A DNA stretch of 14,417 nt from Glaciimonas sp. (GTDB lineage Bacteria; Pseudomonadota; Gammaproteobacteria; Burkholderiales; Burkholderiaceae), in NCBI GenBank assembly GCA_014377145.1, contig JACMQE010000085.1, positions 1 through 14,417 on the forward strand, in the 5' to 3' direction. Within the stretch, counting starts at the first letter, position 1, and each line of letters begins with the position of its first letter. Under the pieces are notes generated by a model that made no database searches, had not been told where the DNA came from, and saw only the letters and a program-made list of their open reading frames with translations. Below, in pieces: positions 1-7,634 of the stretch. The position numbers and the translations under genes were made by a program.

Positions 1-894
1 AAGCCGATCTACGACATCCCTGCGGTCTCAGTTTGCACGGGACAGGAATTAACCGACAATTTGTTAAAACAAATTGCACCGTTTGATCCAACTTTTCATC
101 TAAACCAAGAGGTTACCGTAGTCGAGCGCCGGGAAGATAATCGTTTCAACGTGGAAACATCGGTCGGCACCCGCTTTATCACTAAAACCATCTTTATCGC
201 TGCTGGCATTGGCTCGTTCCAGCCACGCACGATCAAGATCGAGGGTATCGATCAGTTTAACGATTCGCAATTGTTCTATCGAGTCAAAGACCCCCTTCAA
301 TTTCAAGGCAAGAATATAGTGATTTGCGGTGGTGGTGATTCAGCGCTGGATTGGGCACTTAATTTAGTCGGAAAAGCAGAGTCAGTTGTGTTGCTGCATC
401 GTCGCGAAGACTTTCGCGCTGCACCTGCATCGGTCACCAAAATGAAGCAGCTCTGCGAAGAATACGAAATGCAGTTTCTGGTCGGTCAAATCACCGGTCA
501 TGAAGTCAAAGACGGCAAACTGGCAGAGATCAAAGTTACCGGCCCTGAAGGCGTTACCCGCCGCCTGCCGTTGGATACACTACTGGTATTCTTCGGCCTG
601 TCGCCAAAACTCGGTCCTATCGCCAAATGGAGTCTGGATATCGAACGCAAGCAATTGAAAGTCGTTGATACAGAGAAGTTCGAAACCAACATACCGGGCA
701 TTTTTGCCGTCGGTGATATCAATACCTATCCTGGTAAGAAAAAACTGATCCTATCGGGCTTTCATGAAGCTGCTCTAGCTGCATTTGGTGCCGCACCGTA
801 TATCTTCCCAGACAAGAAGATTCATATGCAATACACCACGACCTCGCCTAAGCTGCACAAAATATTAGGTGTTGAATCACCGGTATTTGATTGA
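1..894 (+). CDS. Ferredoxin--NADP(+) reductase, thioredoxin-reductase-like type (5' end outside window)
   Basis: Flavoprotein that exchanges electrons between NADPH and ferredoxin or flavodoxin in the cytoplasm. The frame is open from base 1 ([17 protein letters not shown]...), so the N-terminal FAD-binding GxGxxG lies upstream of the window; about 297 residues are visible. The NADPH-binding glycine motif is [11 protein letters not shown], followed by [12 protein letters not shown], which would contact the 2'-phosphate. The C-terminal FAD motif is [22 protein letters not shown]. The redox CxxC that thioredoxin reductase carries just before the NADPH motif is absent, which points to the TrxR-like FNR family (as Bacillus YumC) and not to TrxB. 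It stops at TGA and is convergent with pnp; a hairpin with a T-run follows about 65 bases on. Family assignment is firm; the physiological partner cannot be read from the sequence. Confidence 0.9.
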   Translation, partial: KPIYDIPAVSVCTGQELTDNLLKQIAPFDPTFHLNQEVTVVERREDNRFNVETSVGTRFITKTIFIAAGIGSFQPRTIKIEGIDQFNDSQLFYRVKDPLQFQGKNIVICGGGDSALDWALNLVGKAESVVLLHRREDFRAAPASVTKMKQLCEEYEMQFLVGQITGHEVKDGKLAEIKVTGPEGVTRRLPLDTLLVFFGLSPKLGPIAKWSLDIERKQLKVVDTEKFETNIPGIFAVGDINTYPGKKKLILSGFHEAALAAFGAAPYIFPDKKIHMQYTTTSPKLHKILGVESPVFD

Positions 895-960
895 TTTAAT
901 AGGGATGACCCCTACAAAGAGTCACTACCCGCTCCTGTTAATCAAAAAGTAGGGGCAATC

Positions 961-998
961 AAAAAACCATCAAGGCTCCTTAATCTTGGTGGATTTTT
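961..998 (+). terminator. Rho-independent terminator after the ferredoxin-NADP reductase gene
   Basis: CCATCAAG (967-974) pairs with CTTGGTGG (985-992) with one G-U pair. The loop is 10 bases and a run of five T (994-998) follows. Six A precede the stem, so it could also stop transcripts from the opposite side. It sits 67 bases after the reductase stop codon. Confidence 0.7.
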
Positions 999-1028
999 AT
1001 GCAAATCTGATTCTATATTAAAATTAGG

Positions 1029-1109
1029 CAAGGTTATCCCGCGATGAAGACAGCATGCTGTACGGCTAGGAGAGCACAGTGTCGCAGGGGGACTTCGCGT
1101 AAGTCCTAT
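1029..1109 (-). repeat. Degenerate copy of the GRACTTACGCAA element (one end plus core)
   Basis: Read on the minus strand from 1109 it starts TAGGACTTACGCGAAG and continues through CTCTCCTAGCC and CTTCATCGCGGGATAACCTTG. This parallels the copy at 7501-7600 (CTTTCCCAGCC, CTTCGTTGATAAGCCTTG) with small indels. The second inverted end is missing. It shares 13 exact bases, GCGTAAGTCCTAT, with the copy at 4168. The rest of the 895-1289 spacer holds only the two terminators and a 7-bp inverted repeat, CCCCTAC/GTAGGGG (909-915/949-955). I see no gene there. Confidence 0.5.
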
Positions 1110-1210
1110 AATCTTATTAAACTGACTTAACACATCGTCTCTTCCAGCGTTTATTAAATCGTGCTTACCGCACTCTTCAAATGAAGTCACCTTTATGTTC
1201 ACGGTACGCA

Positions 1211-1252
1211 ATAAAAAACCACCTGTGATGCATCTCCATCGCAGGTGGTTTT
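1211..1252 (-). terminator. Rho-independent terminator of pnp
   Basis: A 14-bp stem (1217-1230 with 1237-1250, one A-C mismatch on the pnp strand) encloses a 6-base loop. On the minus strand the stem ends in a run of T running through 1218-1213. It lies about 40 bases downstream of the pnp stop codon. Confidence 0.85.
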
Positions 1253-1289
1253 CAGATAAACCAAGTTGACTTGGCTATTGTGCATTGGG

Positions 1290-3422
1290 CTATGATGGCA
1301 ATGGAGCAGGAATAGCTTCAGCTTCTTGTGCGGCCTTCATCGACAATTTCAAACGGCCACGGTCATCTGTTTCCAAAACCTTGACTTTAACTTGCTGGCC
1401 TTCCTTCAGATAGTCAGCGACCGCATTGACGCGCTCGTTAGCAATCTGGCTGATGTGCAACAAACCATCTTTACCTGGCAAGACTTGGACAATAGCGCCG
1501 AAGTCCAGAAGCTTCAATACAGTACCCTCATAGATTTTACCAACTTCAACCGAAGCAGTCAGTTCTTCGATACGGCGTTTTGCTTCCTGACCCGCAGCAG
1601 CATCAACTGAAGCGATGGTAACAACGCCTTCATCGCTGATGTCGATCTGTGTGCCTGTTTCCTCTGTCAGGGCACGAATTACTGCACCGCCTTTACCGAT
1701 CACTTCACGGATTTTTTCCGGATTGATCTTGACAATAATTAAACGTGGTGCGAAATCCGATAATTCCGATTTAGTCCCACTTGGCACTACTTTTTCCATC
1801 TCACCCAGAATATGAATACGCCCTACTTTAGCTTGCGCCAAAGCGACTTGCATGATGTCTTTGGTGATACCCTGGATTTTAATATCCATTTGCAAAGCAG
1901 TAATACCGTGTGCAGTACCGGCCACCTTAAAGTCCATATCGCCGAGGTGATCTTCATCACCCAGAATATCTGTCAATACAGCGAACTTGCCACCGTCTTT
2001 GATCAAGCCCATAGCGATACCAGGCACATGGCCTTGCATCGGTACACCTGCATCCATCAACGCCAGACAACCACCGCACACTGAAGCCATCGACGATGAA
2101 CCATTCGACTCAGTAATTTCCGACACCAGACGCACGGAATAGCTAAAATCTTCCGGTGCTGGCAATGCTGCTAGCAACGCGCGTTTGGCCAGACGGCCAT
2201 GACCGATTTCACGTCGCTTAGGTGTACCAACGCGACCAGTTTCACCAGTGGCAAATGGAGGCATATTGTAATGTAACATGAAACGGTCCGAATATTCACC
2301 CATCAGTGCATCAATTTTTTGCTCGTCACGGGCAGTGCCCAATGTAGCGATGACCAACGCTTGCGTTTCACCACGGGTGAACAATGCTGAACCATGGGTA
2401 CGTGGCAGAACGCCAGTACGTATCGTAATGGGACGCACAGTACGTGTGTCACGACCATCGATACGTGGTTCGCCATCCAGAATTTGCGAACGAACGATCT
2501 TTGCTTCCAGATCAAATATGATATTGCCGACTTCCGAGCTATCCGGGGCTGCTGCATTGATTAAGCTTGCTTCAGCATCCAACGCAGCGATAACTTCACT
2601 GGTTGCATCCTTCAGCTTGACAGTACGTGCTTGCTTGTCTTTGGTTTGATACGCATCGCGCAATTTAACTTCAGCAAAATGGGCAACACGGGCAATCAAA
2701 GCATTGTTTTTTGGCGCTGGGCTCCACTGAATTTCTGGCTTGCCACCATCGCGTACCAAATCATGAATAGCATCGATAACCACTTTCATTTGATCATGAC
2801 CGAAAACAACTGCGCCCAACATGACTTCTTCCGACAATTGCTGTGCTTCCGATTCAACCATCAGCACTGCCGTTTCTGTACCTGCGACAACCAGATCCAG
2901 CTTTGATGTTTTCAATTGGCTATTGGTTGGATTTAGAACGTATTGACCGTCGATATAACCGACGCGTGCAGCGCCGACTGGACCGGAGAATGGCACACCG
3001 GAGACCGACAATGCAGCCGATGCCCCGATCATTGCGGCGATATCAGGATCGATTTCAGGATTGACCGACAGTACGTGAATAATCACTTGTACTTCGTTCA
3101 TGTAACCTTCTGGAAACAACGGGCGGATCGGACGATCGATCAGACGCGATGTTAGCGTTTCTTTTTCTGAAGGACGGCCTTCGCGCTTGAAAAAACCACC
3201 TGGAATGCGACCGGCAGCGTAAGTTTTCTCAACATAGTCAACAGTCAGTGGGAAAAAATCCTGACCTGGTTTAGCATCTTTGCGTGCAACCACAGTAGCT
3301 AGCACAACAGTATCTTCAATCGACACCAACACCGCGCCAGAAGCTTGGCGAGCGATTTCGCCAGTTTCCAACGTTACTTGATGCTGGCCATACTGGAAAG
3401 TCTTGGTAACTTTATTAAACAC
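1290..3422 (-). CDS. pnp: Polyribonucleotide nucleotidyltransferase (PNPase)
   Basis: Phosphorolytic 3'-5' exoribonuclease, trimeric, the exonuclease partner in the RNA degradosome. The 710 residues are full family length. The first RNase PH core carries [12 protein letters not shown] (77-88). A helical linker spans about 240-310. The second, catalytic core has the phosphate-binding [13 protein letters not shown] (439-451) and the acidic residues of [11 protein letters not shown] (D489, D495). A KH domain with GKGG at 576 and a C-terminal S1 domain (about 622-695) follow. The start codon is GTG at 3420-3422, preceded at good distance by [22 protein letters not shown] is the normal family N-terminus. 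It lies downstream of rpsO but behind that gene's terminator, so it probably has its own promoter; a leader stem is visible. No sign of decay. Confidence 0.97.
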   Translation of the reverse strand: MFNKVTKTFQYGQHQVTLETGEIARQASGAVLVSIEDTVVLATVVARKDAKPGQDFFPLTVDYVEKTYAAGRIPGGFFKREGRPSEKETLTSRLIDRPIRPLFPEGYMNEVQVIIHVLSVNPEIDPDIAAMIGASAALSVSGVPFSGPVGAARVGYIDGQYVLNPTNSQLKTSKLDLVVAGTETAVLMVESEAQQLSEEVMLGAVVFGHDQMKVVIDAIHDLVRDGGKPEIQWSPAPKNNALIARVAHFAEVKLRDAYQTKDKQARTVKLKDATSEVIAALDAEASLINAAAPDSSEVGNIIFDLEAKIVRSQILDGEPRIDGRDTRTVRPITIRTGVLPRTHGSALFTRGETQALVIATLGTARDEQKIDALMGEYSDRFMLHYNMPPFATGETGRVGTPKRREIGHGRLAKRALLAALPAPEDFSYSVRLVSEITESNGSSSMASVCGGCLALMDAGVPMQGHVPGIAMGLIKDGGKFAVLTDILGDEDHLGDMDFKVAGTAHGITALQMDIKIQGITKDIMQVALAQAKVGRIHILGEMEKVVPSGTKSELSDFAPRLIIVKINPEKIREVIGKGGAVIRALTEETGTQIDISDEGVVTIASVDAAAGQEAKRRIEELTASVEVGKIYEGTVLKLLDFGAIVQVLPGKDGLLHISQIANERVNAVADYLKEGQQVKVKVLETDDRGRLKLSMKAAQEAEAIPAPLPS

Positions 3423-3455
3423 GGTATTTCCTTTCTAATTAGCCGACAGATTTTT

Positions 3456-3519
3456 AGGCGCTGCCGTCCACCTCACCACAGACGACTCCACCACTTTTAC
3501 TAGGAGTGATGCAGCGCCT
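3456..3519 (-). promoter_or_regulatory. Long-range stem in the pnp 5' leader
   Basis: AGGCGCTGC (3456-3464) and GCAGCGCCT (3511-3519) are perfect 9-bp complements. They enclose a smaller possible stem, ACTCC/GGAGT (3485-3489/3502-3506). The structure would lie 34-97 bases upstream of the pnp start in its mRNA. In enterobacteria a pnp leader stem is cut by RNase III and PNPase then represses its own translation. An equivalent role here is inferred from position and pairing only. There is no T-run, so it is not a terminator. Confidence 0.4.
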
Positions 3520-3600
3520 TCCTACCAAAAGGCACCTCAAGGCAATACTTAAGAATTACTTCTCTTACAATAAAATTTGGAAAGAAGAATACTCTGCATC

Positions 3601-3642
3601 AAAAGCAAAAATGCCTGCGTCAGAAACTGACGCAGGCATTTT
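3601..3642 (-). terminator. Rho-independent terminator of rpsO
   Basis: Perfect 16-bp stem (3608-3623 with 3627-3642) with a 3-base loop, the strongest hairpin in the window. On the minus strand it is followed by TTTTTGCTTTT-like sequence. It lies about 70 bases after the rpsO stop and separates rpsO from pnp. The flanking A and T tracts make it potentially bidirectional. Confidence 0.85.
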
Positions 3643-3712
3643 ACCTATCACTCGACAGAAAACATCGTCACGAAATATCGAAACAAGATGTTGAAAGTCA
3701 ATGACAAACCTA

Positions 3713-3982
3713 TTATTTACGCAAACCGAGTTTTTCAATCAAAGAGCGATAACGGTTCAGGTCTTTACTTTTCAGGTAAGACAACAAGCTTTTGCGACGG
3801 TTAACCATCATAATCAGACCGCGACGGGAATGGTGATCCTTGGCGTGCGCCTTGAAATGACCATTAAGGTCGTTGATGCGTGCTGTCAACAAAGCGACTT
3901 GCACTTCCGGCGAACCAGTATCGTTTTGTGCACGTGTATTTTCAGCGACAATGGCGGCCTTAGCTGTTTTTTCGATAGTCAT
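3713..3982 (-). CDS. rpsO: 30S ribosomal protein S15
   Basis: Primary-binding protein of the small-subunit platform; it binds the 16S rRNA central domain. At 89 residues it is exactly family length. Conserved helices include [15 protein letters not shown], the loop [11 protein letters not shown], and the C-terminal half [16 protein letters not shown] start at 3980-3982 with only a weak purine stretch upstream (GTGAAAAGTAAAC). A weak site would fit the translational autoregulation known for S15 in E. coli, but no repressor pseudoknot was established here. A promoter lies 92 bases upstream and a terminator follows, so it appears to be transcribed alone. In relatives the next upstream genes on this strand are, as I recall, leuA-pssA-psd; here debris fills the place of leuA. 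Confidence 0.97.
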   Translation of the reverse strand: MTIEKTAKAAIVAENTRAQNDTGSPEVQVALLTARINDLNGHFKAHAKDHHSRRGLIMMVNRRKSLLSYLKSKDLNRYRSLIEKLGLRK

Positions 3983-4073
3983 AATGTTTACTTTTCACAA
4001 GCGGTGTACAGAGTGACGAACCCTCATATACCTTGAACACGATTAGAAATTGGCCTGAATAGACCGGAAACAT

Positions 4074-4102
4074 AGTATATAGCAGAATAACAATCGGTTC
4101 AA
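4074..4102 (-). promoter_or_regulatory. Sigma70-type promoter of rpsO
   Basis: On the minus strand, TTGAAC (4102-4097), a 17-base spacer, then TATACT (4079-4074). These match the consensus at 4 and 5 of 6 positions with optimal spacing. The predicted start near 4067 gives a leader of about 84 bases to the rpsO ATG. Confidence 0.7.
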
Positions 4103-4167
4103 ATACTTAACTTTGGGATGTTGTAGGCCGAGTCAGCACCGCGATACCCGAAAAGCCTTAGTATCGA

Positions 4168-4215
4168 TAGGACTTACGCAAAACTTCCCCAGCAGCGTGA
4201 TGCTTTCCTGATATA
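4168..4215 (+). repeat. Copy of the GRACTTACGCAA element (left end plus part of core)
   Basis: Starts TAGGACTTACGCAAAAC and continues CAGCAGCGTGATGCTTTCC to TATATAT. The copy at 7501-7600 has the parallel sequence AGTAGCGTTGTACTTTCC and TATATAT. No matching right end follows within 100 bases. A right-type end occurs at 5029-5045, but that one pairs better with the left end at 4940. Confidence 0.5.
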
Positions 4216-4585
4216 TATTGGCCTGTCAATGTCCTATGTAAAAATTGGTTTTTCTTTCACAATTAGGCCTTAAATCTGGTTGCAACGACCCGCTAGGCTA
4301 TACAGATAAAAGGGGTGTGGTCCGCAGGGGCGCACACCGAACAACTAATGCGTTTGAGCCGGTGCATTCAGCTTATCGCGGCTACGTCCTGTGAGACACT
4401 AGGCAAGTCCCAGCATCATGCCAAACTGCTTTTTTTACTCATAAAAAATCATCATCACTAAAATGTGTTCAAAACAGAACAGGTAGCAAAACAATGGTTG
4501 ATCAGTTTGGTATAAGCGGGTTGGTTAGCACATGACTAAGGTTCGTCGTGGAGCTACCCAATCCTAGTTTTGAGGGTCATACCGT
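4216..4585. other. Non-coding debris between a repeat copy and an IS110 stub
   Basis: No frame here gives a recognisable protein. A short inverted repeat, GGTGTG/CACACC (4314-4319/4333-4338), lies in a locally GC-rich patch (about 4300-4400) that differs in base composition from the AT-rich sequence around it. Because a degraded IS110-family transposase start lies next to it, this may be that element's structured non-coding flank. That is inference only. Related genomes would be expected to carry leuA in this interval; I see no trace of it. Confidence 0.3.
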
Positions 4586-4766
4586 TGCCGGATACTCATA
4601 ACAAAACCAAAGTTATGCGTCGCCTTTCCTAAGCTACTTGACCAGCTTCGCTATCGCCTCCGGCGCGTTGGCGATCTCACTCACATACCGCAGCTCCCCA
4701 GCCTACACTTCGGCGACTGACACCACGAACCGCGATCGTTTCTTTGTGTACATCTGGGTCCTTCAT
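4586..4766 (-). pseudogene. IS110-family transposase, N-terminal remnant
   Basis: IS110 elements encode a DEDD transposase guided by a structured RNA. On the minus strand from ATG at 4764-4766 the frame reads MKDPDVHKETIAV, which includes the first catalytic Asp region (DVHK). A frameshift follows, and the next frame reads SVAEV*AGELRYVSEIANAP, then EAIAKLVK*LRKGDA* and FCYE. This is the order of a typical IS110 N-terminal domain (DVHKETI..., GEVRYVGEIANTPEAI..., CYEAGP). At least three in-frame stops and one frameshift are present, and everything after CYE is missing, including the remaining catalytic residues and the Ser-containing Tnp20 domain. The fragment cannot be functional. The assignment rests on recalled family motifs. 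Confidence 0.65.
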
Positions 4767-4866
4767 ATTTGTTAATGTTGCCTACTCAAGATAACTTTGA
4801 GGTGGAACAAAGGGTGTGCTATGCCCCACAAGCGTACCAAGGTGGGCTCTCATCAACCTGCTGAGC

Positions 4867-4941
4867 TCAGATAAGGTGCATACCGTTTTTTTTGAAAGTC
4901 CATTTATCACCGCTAGTAGTTGGAAAATCAGCTTTACCAGG
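4867..4941 (-). pseudogene. Probable 3' fragment of the fasciclin gene
   Basis: On the minus strand the frame reads PGKADFPTTSGDKWTFKKNG then MHLI and a TGA. It resembles the central beta-strand part of bacterial fasciclin (FAS1) domains, where a GK.. stretch, a GDKL-type strand and a residue pair before TDEKGG occur. It lies just beyond the repeat element at 4940-5045, on the far side from the fasciclin N-terminus and in the same orientation. The final TDEKGG...VIHVVD portion is not found. The two fragments do not join perfectly, so bases are missing as well as inserted. Confidence 0.4.
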
Positions 4942-5045
4942 ACTGACGTAAAATTGTCCCAGCCACAGGTTTATCAAACTTTGCGGAGGAAGTCGGCACA
5001 AGAATGCGTCTCGTGAACGCTGCTCGACCAATGTTGCGTAATTTT
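4940..5045 (+). repeat. 106-bp inverted-repeat element at the fasciclin truncation point
   Basis: Left end GGACTGACGTAAAATTG (4940-4956). The right end, read inverted from 5045, is AAAATTACGCAACATTG. The two agree at 11 of 17 positions with each other, and the right end shares 13 exact bases, CAATGTTGCGTAA, with the right end of the copy at 7583-7595. Length is close to the 100 bp of that copy, though the cores differ. No transposase frame fits inside, so it is MITE-like or an internally deleted insertion sequence. Flanking TA dinucleotides are degraded here. Confidence 0.5.
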
Positions 5046-5346
5046 ATACTTCATGTTCCGACTTTACCAACGTATCAGCAGTGCCTGCTGGTAGCTTGCA
5101 AAGAGTAGCATTAGTGGGCGCAAAAACGGTGAAAGAATCCTTTCCTTTAAGCGAGTCTGCCAATTCAGCCGCTTTTAATGGTGACAACAGCGTGCTGTGA
5201 CCCGCCGAATTCAAGGGGTTATCGACGATATCCTTGCTTGGCGCCATACTGTTCCCATCTACCATTACGATATTTTTAGCGAGAATGGTATTAGACGCCA
5301 ACAAAGCTGACGAGAGAATTATCTTCGAATAGGAAAATTTGCGCAT
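5044..5346 (-). pseudogene. Secreted fasciclin-domain (FAS1) protein, truncated
   Basis: FAS1 proteins are exported adhesion or surface proteins of about 150-190 residues. The likely start is ATG at 5344-5346, preceded by AAGG at fair distance; a longer frame reaching 5391 has no ribosome site. MRKFSYSKIILSSALLASN is a signal peptide, probably cut after TILA. The mature part has the H1-type block GNSMAPSKDIVDNPLNSAGH and the core DSFTVFAPTNA..KLPAGT, but ends at SEHEV about 100 residues in. The remaining FAS1 strands are missing. The TAA stop spans the junction with the inverted-repeat element (bases 5044-5045 belong to the element), so the truncation coincides with that insertion. A possible downstream fragment lies at 4867-4941. 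Confidence 0.75.
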
Positions 5347-5544
5347 GATAGTTACCTTAAAAAAGCTTATGATCGCAACTTTGAGATTCATATTTACAAT
5401 GGTATTTAGAAACTGGATTCAGTACTTTAAAAGTTCTACAAAAAAGGTGGGCCAGGAGCGTCTATCCCTTTACTTACAACAGTAACATATCTTGCCAGAT
5501 TGTGTTTTTGCTAAATATAGCAGGCACAATTTTAGTAAACAAAT

Positions 5545-5578
5545 ATAAAAAAGCCGCCAGAGAAACCTTTGGCGACTT
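5545..5578 (-). terminator. Rho-independent terminator of pssA
   Basis: On the minus strand AAGTCGCCA (5578-5570) pairs with TGGCGGCTT (5559-5551), including one G-U pair. The loop is 10 bases and the stem runs into TTTTTTATA. It lies about 38 bases after the pssA stop. The 5400-5540 stretch before the fasciclin start shows nothing else I can name. Confidence 0.8.
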
Positions 5579-5615
5579 GAGATTCAATTAATACACTTTG
5601 ATAAGCTGGGTACCG

Positions 5616-6491
5616 CTACTTTTCTTCAGGCTCGTGCTCAGTCTGCAAGATACTGACGGGCTTTCCCTTTAACAAGCGCCAAGAATACACGCCAAGACCG
5701 GACAGTCCGTACAAAACAAATAGACCAAATAAGACTTTCGATGGCGCGCTGGAAATAACTACGAGCACCAACACCAGAACGAAAGTAGCGATAAATGGTA
5801 CCGGCTTGCGCAGGTTGATATCTTTAAAGCTGTAAAAAGGAACGTTAGTCACCATCGTCAGCCCGGCGTACAAGGTTATTCCCCATCCAAGCCAACTCAG
5901 GTCAGCACCAACAAAACCGAGGTCATCCATAATCCAGACGAAGCCAGCAACCAGCGCGGCCGCTGCTGGACTCGGCAAGCCCTGAAAATAGCGCTTATCA
6001 ACTACTTTGATATTGGTATTGAAACGCGCCAGCCGCAAAGCAGCGCCAGCGCAATACACAAACGCGGCAAGCCAACCAAGTTTTCCCATCCCACGCAACG
6101 ACCATTCATACACGACTAGCGCCGGTGCGGCACCAAATGACACCATGTCTGACAGACTGTCATATTGCGCGCCAAATTCGCTCTGTGTATTGGTCATACG
6201 TGCTACACGACCATCCAGACAGTCAAGGACCATCGCTACAAAAATTGCAATCGACGCGTAGTCGAACTTCCGATTCATTGCCATCACGATAGCAAAAAAT
6301 CCACAAAAAAGCGCAGCTGTTGTAAATGCATTTGGCAACAAATAAACACCGCGCCGCCGTAAACTAGGTCGTATCGGACCTTCGTCTTCGTCGTCATCGT
6401 GATACGAGAGCCGCAACGCATTTTTTGTGCGCAATGTCTTAGGGAACTGTGTGACGTTATTCTTCGCCTTGCGGCGGGGGAAAGTAGCCAT
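5616..6491 (-). CDS. pssA: CDP-diacylglycerol--serine O-phosphatidyltransferase
   Basis: Integral inner-membrane enzyme making phosphatidylserine from CDP-diacylglycerol and serine, the step before Psd. The CDP-alcohol phosphotransferase signature D(x2)DG(x2)AR(x8)G(x3)D(x3)D is complete at residues 90-115 (DCLDGRVAR ... GAQYDSLSD), with D90, D93, D111 and D115 as metal and catalytic residues. The 291-residue protein has a basic and acidic cytoplasmic N-terminus (RRKAKNN, HDDDEDEG), then hydrophobic helices from about 50-70, 80-92, 135-160, 175-195 and 220-275. ATG start at 6489-6491 with CGGA upstream. It lies 196 bases downstream of psd with no gene between, a wider gap than is usual for this pair. 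A terminator follows. Intact and confidently assigned. Confidence 0.95.
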   Translation of the reverse strand: MATFPRRKAKNNVTQFPKTLRTKNALRLSYHDDDEDEGPIRPSLRRRGVYLLPNAFTTAALFCGFFAIVMAMNRKFDYASIAIFVAMVLDCLDGRVARMTNTQSEFGAQYDSLSDMVSFGAAPALVVYEWSLRGMGKLGWLAAFVYCAGAALRLARFNTNIKVVDKRYFQGLPSPAAAALVAGFVWIMDDLGFVGADLSWLGWGITLYAGLTMVTNVPFYSFKDINLRKPVPFIATFVLVLVLVVISSAPSKVLFGLFVLYGLSGLGVYSWRLLKGKPVSILQTEHEPEEK

Positions 6492-6687
6492 GTGAATTCC
6501 GTTTCAATATAAAAACAAATGATGGCGTCGCAAATATCATTGTCGCCATTTAGACTGGCTAACAAAAGTTGCTTAAGAATTGACTAAGCCGAGATTGAAT
6601 GATGCTCTACATCTTTAATTCTAACCAATGAGAAGCGTGGTTATCGCTCATCTCAGACCGGTGAATGCAGCAAATTTTACGCTTATC

Positions 6688-7326
6688 TTAAAATTCAGCT
6701 AGAATCGTTTCCGTTGCTGAGACCTTGTCACCGACAGCAACCTTAGGTATCGCGGTGAGCGGCAGATAAACATCAACCCGTGAACCAAAACGAATAAATC
6801 CGTAACGCTGGCCGTGCGTTACTACATCAGCAACTTTGACGTAACACAGGATACGTCGTGCAATCAAGCCCGCCACTTGCACGCAAGTGACAGTTTGACC
6901 GTTTACCGCCGTGATCACTAACGCGTTACGCTCGTTTTCAATTGATGCCTTATCCAGATCGGCATTGACGAACTTGCCTGGAAAGTATTGTACCGTTTCA
7001 ATCTTGCCGTCCACCGGCGCGCGATTCGAATGGACATTGAAAACATTCATAAACACGCTGATTTTCAGGGCTTCACGATTGGCGTAGGGATCATGCGCTT
7101 TTTCCACAACGACAATACGACCGTCAGCAGGGGAAATTACCGCGCCAGGATGTTGTGGGATGACCCGAGGTGGGTCACGAAAAAATTGCAGTACAAATAA
7201 CGCAAGGATCCAAAAGGGGATGGACCAGCCAGTCGACACAAAGGTGACTAGTAACGCCAAGGCAAACGCAATGGCAAGAAACGGCCAACCTTCGCGGGCG
7301 ATAATAGGATGGGGATAATTATTCAA
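6688..7326 (-). CDS. psd: Phosphatidylserine decarboxylase proenzyme, short type
   Basis: Decarboxylates phosphatidylserine to phosphatidylethanolamine at the inner membrane. The proenzyme cleaves itself at a Gly-Ser bond to form a pyruvoyl group. Here that is [11 protein letters not shown], Ser182 in the numbering used. SPADGR (D68) and NVFNVHSN (H99) fit the Asp-His-Ser self-cleavage triad. Two membrane segments lie at about 16-31 and 35-49. I choose TTG at 7324-7326: GGAG sits 5 bases upstream, the product [16 protein letters not shown] starts as family members do, and 212 residues is the usual length. The frame is open to an ATG at 7422, but that codon lies upstream of a good promoter and adds 32 unfamiliar residues. 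ilvC, which I recall next upstream in relatives, is absent. Confidence 0.92.
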   Translation of the reverse strand: MNNYPHPIIAREGWPFLAIAFALALLVTFVSTGWSIPFWILALFVLQFFRDPPRVIPQHPGAVISPADGRIVVVEKAHDPYANREALKISVFMNVFNVHSNRAPVDGKIETVQYFPGKFVNADLDKASIENERNALVITAVNGQTVTCVQVAGLIARRILCYVKVADVVTHGQRYGFIRFGSRVDVYLPLTAIPKVAVGDKVSATETILAEF

Positions 7327-7375
7327 CAGCGCTCCGGATTGTCTTAAAGAATGATGAAAATTTGATATTGTGGCT

Positions 7376-7404
7376 ATTCTAGTCGAGCGAGGATTAAATG
7401 TAAC
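7376..7404 (-). promoter_or_regulatory. Probable promoter of psd
   Basis: On the minus strand GTTACA (7404-7399), a 17-base spacer, then TAGAAT (7381-7376), matching the sigma70 consensus at 4 and 5 of 6. The predicted start near 7369 leaves about 43 bases to the TTG start codon. It would exclude the upstream in-frame ATG from the mRNA. Confidence 0.5.
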
Positions 7405-7498
7405 CTTTTGCGTAGCAATCATTCCTTAATTTAACTGGATGCTGTTGGCTACCTGATGCTAGTTTGCTATAAAAAAAGACCCCAACGTTAACGCCTAT

Positions 7499-7602
7499 AT
7501 AGAACTTACCCAAAATCGCTCGAGTAGCGTTGTACTTTCCCAGCCTTATATATGCCATCTTCGTTGATAAGCCTTGTTGGGACAATGTTGCGTAAGTTCT
7601 AC
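7499..7602 (+). repeat. Best copy of the TA-flanked inverted-repeat element (100 bp)
   Basis: Bases 7501-7600 form an element whose left end is AGAACTTACCCAAAATCG. The right end, read inverted, is AGAACTTACGCAACATTG, so 15 of 18 positions agree. It is bounded by TA on the left (7499-7500 is AT, with T7500 then A7501) and by TA at 7600-7601, which suggests a TA target duplication as in IS630-type or some IS5-type elements. The core contains AGCGTTGTACTTTCCCAGCC and CTTCGTTGATAAGCCTTG. It has no coding capacity for a transposase, though one minus frame across it is open and may be a relic of a transposase tail. Similar sequence occurs at 1029-1109, 4168-4215 and 4940-5045. Confidence 0.6.
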
Positions 7603-7634
7603 CATAATAAAAAATTCTACTTTTACTGATCGTC

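Noticed and set aside
942..1211. 89-residue minus-strand open frame
   Set aside because: No recognisable family and no ribosome site. It overlaps a repeat copy and runs through the reductase terminator.
2278..2649. Plus-strand frames opposite pnp, eno and pssA
   Set aside because: They are antisense shadows of strongly conserved genes and lack ribosome sites or recognisable domains.
4168..5045. A single roughly 880-bp insertion sequence bounded by the left end at 4168 and right end at 5045
   Set aside because: The right end pairs better with the nearer left end at 4940, and the interior carries IS110 and fasciclin fragments in place of one transposase.
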